Shown: positions 27,301-38,795, numbered from the stretch's first letter. The stretch: 64,000 nt of DNA from Brienomyrus brachyistius (GCF_023856365.1 NC_064548.1:13423142-13487141), one strand, 5' to 3'. Program-made: numbers and translations. Notes: generated by a model not told the origin, from the letters alone.

Positions 27301-27462
27301 GAAGCCGAGCGCGTCCAGGCGCCTGGCTAACAGTCTGCCGAAGCCGGAGTCGCAGCCCGTGATGTACACGTACTTCTCCCATTCATCTGACACTCTTTTC
27401 TTTTCCTTATACCAGCGATAGAGATAATAAAAGACCACCATCCCGAGCAGGAATTGATACAT
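24309..27462 (-). CDS. SDR9C-family dehydrogenase (dhrs9/rdh-like), gene B
   Basis: Four exons give 318 codons plus TAG, the usual family length: 27462-27150, 25576-25318, 25236-25073 and 24529-24309. The start chosen is the ATG of MYQFLLGMVVFYYLYRWYKE, a membrane anchor aligning with other family N termini; an in-frame ATG seven codons earlier (27483) is also possible. TGCDSGFG binds the nucleotide, NNAG follows, YSISK is the catalytic Tyr-Lys, IEPGFFRTNM starts the substrate-binding part, and HALCAVCPRTRYSAGWDSKF with LPLSYMPSFISDYLL ends it. The known family reaction is NAD(H)-linked oxidoreduction of retinoids and hydroxysteroids at the ER; the substrate here is unknown. Intron positions are identical to gene A, and gene C is its near-identical tandem copy. 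Intron 1 carries a BED-finger transposon relic. I see no frameshift or missing catalytic residue. Confidence 0.92.
25790..26745 (-). mobile_element. hAT-type relic with BED zinc finger, in intron 1 of gene B
   Basis: An open frame at 26517-26212 encodes a BED-like finger, WF-RIGPRTTQIICRICF followed by TTSLLNHLK and a distal YDH, typical of ZBED/hAT transposases. It runs into a low-similarity tail, and no catalytic domain follows. Sub-terminal words ATCACGATTA and ATTATGGC occur on the two sides in opposite orientation (about 25810-25845 and 26690-26725), but exact ends are not resolved. Confidence 0.6.
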
Positions 27463-27483
27463 CTCTACAAAAAAGATTGGCAT

Positions 27484-28531
27484 TAATAAAGAAAAGGTAT
27501 GAATGTTAATAAAATTCGTTAATTTTCGATGCTGAAACGCGATGCTGCGGTGTGATAAACGCACACTCGCGAAAGACTCTGCATGCTATGCACCTACGTG
27601 ATCTGGAAAAGCCAGAACTTCACATTAGTGATGTTATATTGCGGAATCACGTTAGATACACATGACAATTATGCTGTTACAATCGAGGCCTGCATGCTCA
27701 CCTATTACTCACACTTTTAGCGATTCTTCAATCTCCCCAAAACTGCACTTCACGATAAACAGTAACTTACCTGTTCGCAGTCTGTCTGCTTTGGCATGAA
27801 TAGATGAATGGGGTATTGATGACTTCCAACTTCCGGTTGTTGTTTTTTCCGGGACAGGACGTAACGAGCACAAAAAGTTTCAAACTAATAATCTTATTAA
27901 AATGTGGTCGTCTAATGATTTCTTGAGCACTCGTTGCGCCATAACAAGTATGTTGTTTATTTGCCTATTTTTAACTGGTAAGTAACGCCAGTCAGTAGCT
28001 TGCCGACACTGCAACCCATTTTAAAAGACAGAATACATGCAATCTGATATCAGGGAATCTGATGGGAAGCGGTTTTAAAGTGGGTAGTAGTTTACTGGTT
28101 TGCGTTACTGTAAGTTAAATAGTACGACGTGCATTTTTTTTTTCACACTACCCAGTCGACTGGTATTTTTTTTTGTATCCAGCCATCGTCAATATTACTC
28201 AGCTCAGGCGAGTGGGCGAGGTTAATTTCCAGCCCTATGTATGAGTAAAATAATTTTACATTTACTTCAAACAAAAAAAAAGGGTTGGATATTGAACAAA
28301 ACATTAAGACAATTTTTAGTTTTGCATGAAGTACACATCTGCTAAATGATGTCTATCTCAACAGCACATACCTACCCTGCTTTACTTGTTTGATTTGACT
28401 CATATCAGCATCAGAGTAAACGAAAAAAACTCGATGATTGCAGATCCATATTAGTTATATTGTATTTGCATAACTATTTTGCATGCGTAGCAAATGACAT
28501 TATTAGGGGAATTACAAGGCAAGCAGTATTG
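27484..28531. other. 5' flank of SDR gene B
   Basis: Contains the presumed promoter of gene B and is shared with unit 2 (38796-39824) at high identity. No core promoter motif stands out. Runs of T at about 28134-28143 and 28166-28174 are the only simple sequence. Confidence 0.45.
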
Positions 28532-31500
28532 TTGGAGTGTGTGTGAGGGGGGTGTGGGGTCCTCCACAATGCTGGAGAGTGTGTGTGAGGGGCGTGGGGT
28601 CCTCCACAATACTGGAGAGTGTGTGTGAGGGGTGTGGGGTCCTCCACAATACTGGAGAGTGTGTGTGAGGGGTGTGTGGGGTCCTACACAATGCTGGAGA
28701 GTGTGTGTGAGGGGGGCGTGGGGTCCTACACAATGCTGGAGAGTGTGTGTGAGGGGGGCGTGGGGTCCTCCGCAATACTGGAGAGTGTGTGTGAGGGGTG
28801 TGGGGTCCTCCACAATGCTGGAGAGTGTGTGTGAGGGGCGTGGGGTCCTCCACAATACTGGAGAGTGTGTGTGAGGGGTGTGGGGTCCTCCACAATACTG
28901 GAGAGTGTGTGTGAGGGGTGTGTGGGGTCCTACACAATGCTGGAGAGTGTGTGTGAGGGGGGCGTGGGGTCCTCCGCAATACTGGAGAGTGTGTGTGAGG
29001 GGTGTGGGGTCCTCCACAATGCTGGAGAGTGTGTGTGAGGGGGGCGTGGGGTCCTCCACAATACTGGAGAGTGTGTGTGAGGGGTGTGGGGTCCTCCGCA
29101 ATACTGGAGAGTGTGTGTGAGGGGGGCGTGGGGTCCTCCACAATACTGGAGAGTGTGTGTGAGGGGGGCGTGGGGTCCTCCGCAATGCTGGAGAGTGTGT
29201 GTGAGGGGGGCGTGGGGTCCTCCACAATGCTGGAGAGTGTGTGTGAGGGGGGTGTGGGGTCCTCCACAATGCTGGAGAGTGTGTGTGAGGGGGGTGTGGG
29301 GTCCTCCACAATGCTGGAGAGTGTGTGTGAGGGGGGTGTGGGGTCCTCCACAATGCTGGAGAGTGTGTGTGAGGGGGGTGTGGGGTCCTCCGCAATACTG
29401 GAGAGTGTGTGTGAGGGGTGTGGGGTCCTCCACAATGCTGGAGAGTGTGTGTGAGGGGGGGCGTGGGGTCCTCCACAATACTGGAGAGTGTGTGTGAGGG
29501 GGGGTGTGGGGTTTTCCACAATACTGGAGAGTGTGTGTGAGGGGTGTGGGGTCCTCCGCAATACTGGAGAGTGTGTGTGAGGGGGGCGTGGGGTCCTCCG
29601 CAATACTGGAGAGTGTGTGTGAGGGGGTGTGGGGTCCTCCACAATGCTGGAGAGTGTGTGTGAGGGGGGTGTGGGGTCCTCCGCAATACTGGAGAGTGTG
29701 TGTGAGGGGGGCGTGGGGTCCTCCACAATGCTGGAGAGTGTGTGTGAGGGGGGTGTGGGGTCCTCCACAATACTGGAGAGTGTGTGTGAGGGGGGTGTGG
29801 GGTCCTCCGCAATACTGGAGAGTGTGTGTGAGGGGGGGTGTGGGGTCCTCCGCAATACTGGAGAGTGTGTGTGAGGGGGGCGTGGGGTCCTCCACAATAC
29901 TGGAGAGTGTGTGTGAGGGGGGTGTGGGGTCCTCCGCAATACTGGAGAGTGTGTGTGAGGGGGGTGTGGGGTCCTCCACAATACTGGAGAGTGTGTGTGA
30001 GGGGGGTGTGGGGTCCTCCACAATACTGGAGAGTGTGTGTGAGGGGGGCGTGGGGTCCTCCACAATGCTGGAGAGTGTGTGTGAGGGGGGTGTGGGGTCC
30101 TCCACAATACTGGAGAGTGTGTGTGAGGGGGGTGTGGGGTCCTCCACAATACTGGAGAGTGTGTGTGAGGGGGGTGTGGGGTCCTCCACAATGCTGGAGA
30201 GTGTGTGTGAGGGGGGTGTGGGGTCCTCCACAATACTGGAGAGTGTGTGTGAGGGGGGCGTGGGGTCCTCCACAATGCTGGAGAGTGTGTGTGAGGGGGG
30301 CGTGGGGTCCTCCACAATGCTGGAGAGTGTGTGTGAGGGGGGCGTGGGGTCCTCCGCAATACTGGAGAGTGTGTGTGAGGGGGGCGTGGGGTCCTCCGCA
30401 ATACTGGAGAGTGTGTGTGAGGGGGGCGTGGGGTCCTCCACAATGCTGGAGAGTGTGTGTGAGGGGGGTGTGGGGTCCTCCACAATACTGGAGAGTGTGT
30501 GTGAGGGGGGGCGTGGGGTCCTCCGCAATACTGGAGAGTGTGTGTGAGGGGGGCGTGGGGTCCTCCACAATGCTGGAGAGTGTGTGTGAGGGGGGCGTGG
30601 GGTCCTCCACAATGCTGGAGAGTGTGTGTGAGGGGGGTGTGGGGTCCTCCACAATACTGGAGAGTGTGTGTGAGGGGGGCGTGGGGTCCTCCGCAATACT
30701 GGAGAGTGTGTGTGAGGGGTGTGGGGTCCTCCGCAATACTGGAGAGTGTGTGTGAGGGGGGCGTGGGGTCCTCCACAATACTGGAGAGTGTGTGTGAGGG
30801 GGGCGTGGGGTCCTCCACAATGCTGGAGAGTGTGTGTGAGGGGGGCGTGGGGTCCTCCACAATGCTGGAGAGTGTGTGTGAGGGGGGCGTGGGGTCCTCC
30901 ACAATGCTGGAGAGTGTGTGTGAGGGGGGCGTGGGGTCCTCCACAATGCTGGAGAGTGTGTGTGAGGGGGGCGTGGGGTCCTCCGCAATACTGGAGAGTG
31001 TGTGTGAGGGGGGCGTGGGGTCCTCCGCAATACTGGAGAGTGTGTGTGAGGGGGGCGTGGGGTCCTCCACAATACTGGAGAGTGTGTGTGAGGGGTGTGG
31101 GGTCCTCCACAATACTGGAGAGTGTGTGTGAGGGGTGTGGGGTCCTCCACAATGCTGGAGAGTGTGTGTGAGGGGGGTGTGGGGTCCTCCACAATACTGG
31201 AGAGTGTGTGTGAGGGGGGTGTGGGGTCCTCCACAATGCTGGAGAGTGTGTGTGAGGGGGGTGTGGGGTCCTCCACAATGCTGGAGAGTGTGTGTGAGGG
31301 GGGTGTGGGGTCCTCCGCAATACTGGAGAGTGTGTGTGAGGGGGGCGTGGGGTCCTCCACAATGCTGGAGAGTGTGTGTGAGGGGGGCGTGGGGTCCTCC
31401 ACAATACTGGAGAGTGTGTGTGAGGGGGGCGTGGGGTCCTCCACAATGCTGGAGAGTGTGTGTGAGGGGGGCGTGGGGTCCTCCACAATACTGGAGAGTG

Positions 31501-32386
31501 TGTGTGAGGGGGGCGTGGGGTCCTCCACAATGCTGGAGAGTGTGTGTGAGGGGGGCGTGGGGTCCTCCGCAATACTGGAGAGTGTGTGTGAGGGGGGCGT
31601 GGGGTCCTCCGCAATACTGGAGAGTGTGTGTGAGGGGGGCGTGGGGTCCTCCACAATACTGGAGAGTGTGTGTGAGGGGGGCGTGGGGTCCTCCGCAATA
31701 CTGGAGAGTGTGTGTGAGGGGGGCGTGGGGTCCTCCACAATACTGGAGAGTGTGTGTGAGGGGTGTGGGGTCCTCCGCAATACTGGAGAGTGTGTGTGAG
31801 GGGGGCGTGGGGTCCTCCACAATACTGGAGAGTGTGTGTGAGGGGTGTGGGGTCCTCCACAATACTGGAGAGTGTGTGTGAGGGGTGTGGGGTCCTCCAC
31901 AATGCTGGAGAGTGTGTGTGAGGGGGGCGTGGGGTCCTCCGCAATACTGGAGAGTGTGTGTGAGGGGTGTGGGGTCCTCCACAATACTGGAGAGTGTGTG
32001 TGAGGGGTGTGGGGTCCTCCACAATGCTGGAGAGTGTGTGTGAGGGGGGTGTGGGGTCCTCCACAATACTGGAGAGTGTGTGTGAGGGGTGTGGGGTCCT
32101 CCACAATGCTGGACAGTGTGTGTGAGAGGGGGTGTGGGGTCCTCCACAATACTGGAGAGTGTGTGTGAGGGGGTGTGGGGTCCTCCACAATGCTGGAGAG
32201 TGTGTGTGAGGGGGGCGTGGGGTCCTCCACAATACTGGAGAGTGTGTGAGGGGGGTGTGGGGTCCTCCACAATGCTGGAGAGTGTGTGTGAGGGGGGTGT
32301 GGGGTCCTCCACAATGCTGGAGAGTGTGTGTGAGGGGGGCGTGGGGTCCTCCACAATGCTGGAGAGTGTGTGTGAGGGGGGCGTGG
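28532..32386. repeat. 40-42 bp minisatellite, long array (about 90 units)
   Basis: Units have the form GAGAGTGTGTGTGAGG(GG), then C/TGTGGGGTCCTCC, then A/GCAATA/GCTG. The G-run length sets unit length at 40, 41 or 42 bp. Variation is concentrated at three sites (C/T, A/G, A/G) and the G-run. Reading minus, a 42 bp unit is 14 codons giving SIVEDPTPPSHTLS, so stop-free frames run for over a thousand codons. The same peptide is the direct in-frame continuation of a LINE reverse-transcriptase ORF at the shorter array in unit 2, so the array is most likely an amplified LINE segment. The plus strand is G-rich throughout. Confidence 0.97.
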
Positions 32387-32400
32387 AGTGGCAGTAGAGG

Positions 32401-32719
32401 CAGGGACGGATTATGGGTTGTGTGGGCCCCTGGGCAAAACGTTTGTGAGGGCCCCCCCCACCACCACCACCACCACCACCAGCACCACCACCACAACCAC
32501 CACAATTCAAGGGCCCTTGGCAGCCAAACACCCTCCCTATAGGGTCAGGGGCCCTTGTAGGCAGATGATCAAAGAATGTAGGCCCTCTAAAATAGACAAA
32601 CGAAAATACATTGTTGATAAGCGTTGCAAATTGTTTTGGGCTAGGGGCCCCACGGGCCCCCTGCACCCCAAGGGGCCCTGGGCAGCGGCCCCGCTGGCCC
32701 GGTCCGTATTCCGTCCCTG
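32401..32719. mobile_element. hAT-type MITE, 319 bp, with target-site duplication
   Basis: The ends CAGGGACGGATTA and TATTCCGTCCCTG are inverted repeats (12 of 13 paired). The flanks are 8 bp direct repeats, AGTAGAGG (32393-32400) and AGTTGAGG (32720-32727). The interior is rich in GGGCCC and holds a (CCA)n run at 32459-32480. It has no coding capacity. It interrupts a Tc1-like transposase relic, as unit 2 shows. Confidence 0.85.
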
Positions 32720-32727
32720 AGTTGAGG

Positions 32728-33105
32728 TCGTGTTTCTTTGTAACATTAGCGACGTCATGTAGCGCACTGCACCCAGTGATTCCAGAGAGTCCATTCAGAT
32801 TGCAGTTAAGTTGTGTCCCCTTTTCTTTATATACTTCTTCCATCTTCTTTGGCTGTCAGTCACAAAACACTAAACTGTACAGTGATCACATTTTAAAAGT
32901 TTGGAAATTTCGATTGTTTTGCATTCCTCTGCCTGGCACTTTATTATTTTGTTTGCTTTTTTCTGCTTCCTGTAAGATCTCTTTTGGCCCATTTCCACAG
33001 TTAATAATTTGCGTAATTCTGCACTGGGAAGTATCGACAGTTTCTTGTAGTCCAAACAAAAAGCACTCAGACCAAACAGCGAGCATGCTCTATTTATAAA
33101 CTATC
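32728..33105 (-). pseudogene. Tc1-like transposase relic, N-terminal half (unit 1)
   Basis: Read minus from about 33055, the frame gives LRKLLTVEMG, then IKCQAEECKTIEISKLLKCDHCTV, the helix-turn-helix region of a Tc1-like transposase, with an in-frame stop after it and further frame changes. The catalytic half, present in unit 2 on the other side of the MITE, is missing here. Confidence 0.65.
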
Positions 33106-33262
33106 CATTCTTAATCGGCGATGAATCTGGACAGAAAGTATCAGTCAGACAATGCAGCAAAATTCACACATGCTTAATAATTCATCTGTAGCATGCAATT
33201 CACTGCACATCCCTTTGGTGTACTACACTGGGCTCACAAAAAACAAAATGTAATCTGAAGTA

Positions 33263-33612
33263 GGGGTGGCATGGTGGTGCAGTGGTTAGTACTATTGCCT
33301 TACACCTCTGGGACCCGGGTTCGAGTCTCCGCCTGGGTCACATGTGTGTGGAGTTTGCATGTTCTCCCCATGTCGTCGTGGGGTTTCCTCCGGGTACTCC
33401 GGTTTCCCCCCACAGTCCAAAGACATGCTGAGGCTAATTGGCGTTGCTAAATTGCTCATAAGAGTGCATGTGTGAGTGAGTGGTGTGTGAGTGTGCCCTG
33501 CGATGGGCTGGCCCCCATCCTGGGTTGTTCCCTGCCTCGTGCCCATTGCTTCCGGGATAGGCTCCGGACCCCCCGCGACCCAGTAGGATAAGCGGTTTGG
33601 AAAATGGATGGA
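33263..33612 (+). mobile_element. full-length tRNA-derived SINE with perfect target duplication
   Basis: The tRNA-like head has an A box (TGGTGCAGTGG) and a B box (GGGTTCGAGTC). The body includes GTGTGGAGTTTGCATGTTCTCC, and the tail ends GGAAAATGGATGGA. The 12 bp repeat TAATCTGAAGTA flanks both sides exactly (33251-33262 and 33613-33624). Confidence 0.93.
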
Positions 33613-33624
33613 TAATCTGAAGTA

Positions 33625-34943
33625 CATAATATGTAAAATGAGTAATTAAGTTGTACATTTATTAAATATCTATACACTCATATACCTGCATGACTTTGGG
33701 AGGAATCCCACATAGCAGCGTTTAAGGTGATGCTGCTGATCAGCGAACCACCACACCTCCATAAATAAGAGCCTAATGTATCATAATTTATCAGAACATA
33801 CTCAGAGATATAATTGCACACTCTGGCGAATTTAGGAACATCACTTCGCCCTAAGCCCCCTGGAACTCTGGTGCTGGTGAGAGATTGGGCGGTGGATGGA
33901 TATTTTGGGACTATGGAAAGAAACCAGACTAGGGGCGAGAATTAATTGACGACGGGCTTAGCGGAATTGTGAGGAATTTAGAGTATAAATCTAATTTAAC
34001 CAGTAGAGGTCGCTTTAACACATTATAATGTTGGTCAGTCTGCGCCAGATCGGCGTGAGTGGTTAAATAATGTCGCTGACACCAGACCCCTCAACTCCCC
34101 GTCTTACCACCCGCAATGTATGCAATCTTCTGTCATACTAAATGCCCTTGTTTACTAATAAGCCCCGGATATTACAAACGTAAGGTTTTCTTTCTAAAAT
34201 ATTAATCTAGTTCTGGAGCGCTATATCAGACAAATCCTGCATTAGGGGGAAGTGTGTGGCTCTGCTCTGCAACCATCAGCAGAAGGTCATCAGCTCAAAT
34301 CCCAGTCGTATCACCACCCTGTGCCTGAGCAAGACCCTTATCTGCAGTGTCTCCAGGGAAAGGCTGACCCTGATTTGTGATCGCCATCAATATTTTAATT
34401 TTAACAAACGTTTCTTCATATATAATATATATGTTTGCATTCATGATGACTCCATTCCAGTGATGTGCACACTTTGAGGGGTGTGGTCAGTTGGTAGTAT
34501 TTGCTGGCTGGGGGTGTCCCCCATGGTAAATTTTTGCCACCGTTGGTTATAGAAAAATGGCATTTAGAACATTGAGGGTGGGGGGAGGCACAGGTAGGTG
34601 CTGGTACTGGATCCAGATGGATGTTCTTATTTAAAACATAAGTCTTTGGGAAGATATGGCAACAATAAACTCTGAGTAATTAGAGAAAAAAATTTCAGTC
34701 ATTTCACTGAAATAGTTAGGGCGGGGGGGGGGGGGGGGGGGGGCGTCGATATTGTGTCAAAACTGCTGTTTCTCCATTGCCTGCAGTATGTAGTGACACC
34801 TCCCAGTCTATTTGGACTGTAAGAGGCCCCCAGAGTAAGCAGAGAAAAACAAGGTAACGCCGGGGGGGGGGGGGGGGGGCAATAAAAGCAGAGCTCAATC
34901 AAAAGCACAGTATTAAGGCTATAACCTTACCCAACACGCCAGC
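33625..34943. other. end of unit 1 and spacer before unit 2
   Basis: Up to 34204 this matches unit 2. From 34205 it is spacer. A tRNA-SINE-like stretch lies at about 34253-34345 (B box AGCTCAAATCC). Two long G-runs, 34722-34743 and about 34862-34879, flank a 120 bp block. No gene was recognised. Confidence 0.45.
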
Positions 34944-35570
34944 ACACTGCTTACAATACATATTGTTTTTCATTATTTATTAAACGAGAAAGAACAGAAT
35001 TCTGAGCGAAGGAACTCAATTTAATAAGCATGAGCAGCAATGAGTGTCAAAGAACACTCCGTTCAAGTTAACTCTTCCGAGTATCAGGCTCTATATTTAT
35101 TTACAGAGTCAAGTAAAAATCTGAATAGTCCAGTCATTAAGGCAGCTAGAAGCCAAACCACAGTAACCTATTAAGAGGAATGAAAATTAAACATCAGACA
35201 AACAAACACCTGGAGAAGCACAAGTATAACAACATTAAAACACTTACTATACTTTTAACATATAAAAATACACTAAACCAAAGTAAGACCCAAAGAATAT
35301 CTGCTTAATATCACTTACTTGGACGAACTAAATTTTTATTTCTAATTCAGGCTTTGCAATGTTATTTCCCGATTATATGAGAGTCATAAAACTTTAAAAA
35401 ACGACATAAAAATCTGAAACATCAATACTACTTTCAAATTAAAAGTTTAATTCATGTGATTAGCACACTCGGCAATGAATGTATGTATTATGTTAAGGTT
35501 CGCCTATGTTGGGTAGTGATAGATAAGTTCACCATAGCAATACGTTGTTCCCATACTAAGCAGAAATAGG

Positions 35571-38500
35571 TTATATCACAGATTTTGCTGGTTTAGCTCC
35601 TTTTCTGACGAGCAGATAATCAGTGACAAAGGATGGCATGTAGGACAGAGGCAGCCACAGGAACTTGGCGTCCCAGCCGGCGGAGTAGCGGGTGCGCGGA
35701 CACACAGCGCAGAGGGCGTGCTCCATGCAGGACACCACCTTCATCAGATCGTCATCTGGCTTTTTTCCCAGAACCGGCTTTTGGCGGAACACTGCGGCAC
35801 AGAGGCGATTCGGATCACTGCACTGATTTCTTTGAGACTTTGAATTTGCGTGCGAATCAGTCTAACTTTCTTAACCATGTTAAACAGCAATATTTAGCAT
35901 TTTAAACAGCAATATTTAGCTTCTTAATTTCTTTTAAGCAGGAGTATCAGGAAACGCATTGATTGAGGGTTGAAGGTATATCAGGGTTAAACATAGGAAC
36001 GTGTAACTATGTTTTTATACGCAATAAGCAAACATTGTTCTGAATTACAGAGAATTGTACAACTTCAGTCGATTCAATGGTAACACTTTATTTGAGGGGG
36101 CACAAGTAACTTAGTAACTCAGTTACTACTCAGGTACAAACCATTAAATACAGTAACTGCATGAAATACATGAACCATTATTACTGATGAATGAACATGG
36201 GATTAGTACATTTAATAAATACATTTAGAGTGTGTACTACTACATTATTTGGGCCCCCACAAGTAATGTGTTGCCGACAAAATGTTAGTTGCAATTCAGG
36301 GATAAATAATAAAGAAACCTCTATGAACAAATCAGTTTTTATATGCAAATTACCTTTGTCAATGTAATCATTCCCATAATCCTCTCTGATTTCCTCAGGC
36401 AATTTGGCCCAAAGTTTCTCAAATTGCCTTTGAATAACAATTCTAGTCATATTGGTTCTAAAATACCCAGGTTCTATGCATATGACTTTGACTCCAAAAT
36501 GAATCATCTCTCTCCTGGAAAATGAAGAAACGAATTAGAAGAAGATAAGGTAAAGAAAACAAATACTTCCTTACGTTGTTTTTCTATGGTCTTACCTAAT
36601 ACTGTCATTGAAGGCCTCTACTCCAAATTTGGAAATGGAATACGGTCCACCCTGTAAACTAATCCGACCAAGCACACTGGCCACATTCACTATGCGCCCC
36701 CTCGCTTTCTTAATGAGGGGGAGCACGCTGAGGGTCACGGCGATCACTCCGTTCAAGTTAACGTCCAGCAGAGATTTGTAGTCTTCGATAGTCAGCCAGT
36801 CACAGGGTCCACAAGGCACGGACACCCCTGCATTGTTCACCAAACCCCACAAGCCTGCAGAAAACCCCACATTCACCAGTCAGGGTTTTCCAGCTTCCAC
36901 ATGGTATCTCACGGAGAAGAGATGTTAATGTAGGGTGAGTATTGTTAATTTGGGACACTTCCTAAAAATCTGCTTTCTGGAAAAATCATCTCAATAATAA
37001 CAGAATCAGCTCAATGTCTTGAATTCCAACTTCATACCATTCAAGATACATTAATGCCCCTTGAACACTATAGGCTATATTGAAGACAAAAGTATTATTA
37101 ACATATATTATCTGCAAAGCCCATTTTGCCAGGAGTGCCATTTTAACAATACTCACCCTAAACGAGAGCGGCTCGATTATGGCAAAAAACATTATCACGA
37201 TTATTCTGACCAATATTGAGATCCTGATTATTTACCATAATCTTAACAGCAGAAACAATGTATTTATTGAATCTTAATAATAAAACGTAAACACTTACAC
37301 TGAAATTAAACTGAAACCAAAATAAAACTTTAAGATTACATACGTTGAACAAATACATTTTTTAAATGAATAAATTATACTGAGATGAACTGTTCTGAGA
37401 TTCAGAAACACTAAACTTGATTCCCCCCCCCCCCCCCCCCCCAACTATACATATTAGAGTCGACAGCTCAGTCAAGTGATATAAAAAGTGCAGCTTAAAG
37501 ATTTTTAGCAAGAAAAAGAAGTTTACATGATCTTTACTGCAGTGATACGCGATGGCAGAAGACAACATTTTCAGCTGTGCCGAAGACCATCTTTTAATAT
37601 ATGATGACATCCGTTACATCGCGGTGTTTTTGGGAACTTGACGGATACGCGGTTGCATTATAGATGGTGTCCTTAACGGATAACTGCGTTGCAGTACGCG
37701 TTGATGAGCTTGCCTCACATTTCTCAGTTTTTGTTCACGTACTGTATGATCATAGACCACTTTATAATTAAGCTTTAAGTGGTTAAGTAAACTGGTCGTG
37801 CTGCCTTGTGGTACAACTTTGAAGCATATTCTGCAAATTATTTGTGTTGTTCTTGGTCCGATTCTTCGAAACCAAAATGATTCCAAATAACTCATGTGCG
37901 TTTACCTCTTGTGAACGCGTTTTGACTGCCGTGCTCTAAGGAATTCGCCAACAGCCTTTAGGGAGGGACAAGGCGCACCGCTGAAAACGTAGTGCGCCGA
38001 TCAGGATTTATTACGCAAGATAAAGCAGGGGATCACTTCTATATGAGATACAAAGAATCAAGGGAAGCCATAATTGTAATCGTGATTCAAATTCGATTAG
38101 TTGCACAGCTGTACCCTATACGCTAGAAGGGGTGTGTAAAAACGTCCAATAACACACCATCCTCTTACAGATTCCGCCAGCATCTCATAACTCCGTATAC
38201 TTCAAAGTTAAATCCCTTAAATTTCATAGTTAATTTCTTAAGAAAATATAGTTTCAGTACTTGTGTAACCCATATTAATTCAAAATGCAAATTAGACTTT
38301 CACAAAAGGCCATTATAAAATTTAGATTGATAAATCATCAGCGTGGATGATCAGGGTAATGAAACGTTTTAATTAGGCTTGGGCGTATATGTTATCATGG
38401 TTATATAAAAGCATGCCATCACAATACGTACATGAACGCATATATGCCCGTTCAAACTCACCTTTTTCCCCAACTTTGGTTTTGATCAGTTCGGCCGCTT

Positions 38501-38774
38501 TAGTCACGCTATCAGTCTTGGTGACATCGAGGTGCACGGTGGTCAGTGTAGCTGAACAGTCTTTTTTTAGGTCCTCTTCGCCCTTTTCCGTTAAGCAGGA
38601 CGCGATCACACAGAAGCCGAGCGCGTCCAGGCGCCTGGCTAACAGTCTGCCGAAGCCGGAGTCGCAGCCCGTGATGTACACGTACTTCTCCCATTCCTCT
38701 GACACTCTTTTCTTTTCCCTATACCAGCGATAGAGATAATAAAAGACCACCATCCCAAGCAGGTATTGATACAT
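35571..38774 (-). CDS. SDR9C-family dehydrogenase (dhrs9/rdh-like), gene C
   Basis: Tandem copy of gene B: exons 38774-38462, 36854-36596, 36514-36354 and 35791-35571, giving 317 codons plus TAA. Exon 3 is exactly one codon shorter than in gene B (161 against 164 nt), changing the segment after TNM. Exon 2 encodes the same residues in both copies. The anchor reads MYQYLLGMVVFYYLYRWYRE, the coenzyme loop TGCDSGFG and the active-site YSISK are intact, and the C-terminal LPLSYMPSF is kept. All splice sites are preserved. An in-frame ATG seven codons upstream (38795) is an alternative start. The function is as for gene B, with unknown substrate. Because reading frame, motifs and splice sites survive, it looks functional and not a pseudogene. 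Confidence 0.92.
37140..38112 (-). mobile_element. hAT-type BED-finger relic, in intron 1 of gene C
   Basis: Copy of the relic in gene B. The finger frame (37895-37614) has lost two or three residues after CRICFK and shifts frame after VREQK, so it has decayed further. A longer C-run (37424-37442) also marks this copy. Confidence 0.6.
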
Positions 38775-38795
38775 CTCTACAAAAAAGACTGGCAT

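Larger units (their letters stand above)
23684..34204. repeat. tandem segmental duplication, unit 1
   Basis: From CACTGCTTACAATACATATTG at 23684 the sequence matches unit 2 (from 34944) nearly base for base across SDR gene B, its introns and flanks, the minisatellite, and the SINE region. It ends near 34204, where unit 2's matching sequence ends near 44134. Indels make the offset drift from 11,260 to 9,930 bp. Confidence 0.9.

Noticed and set aside
28532..32386. CRISPR-like regular array
   Set aside because: There are no unique spacers; the whole 40-42 bp unit repeats head to tail, and the DNA is vertebrate.
28512..32843. Frames of 1,191-1,443 codons read as giant repetitive proteins
   Set aside because: They are open only because the satellite unit is 42 bp without stops. 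They occur in several frames and both strands, and no start context, splice site or domain supports a gene.
35571..38774. Gene C as a pseudogene of gene B
   Set aside because: All exons, splice sites and catalytic motifs are intact, and the only length change is a whole codon.
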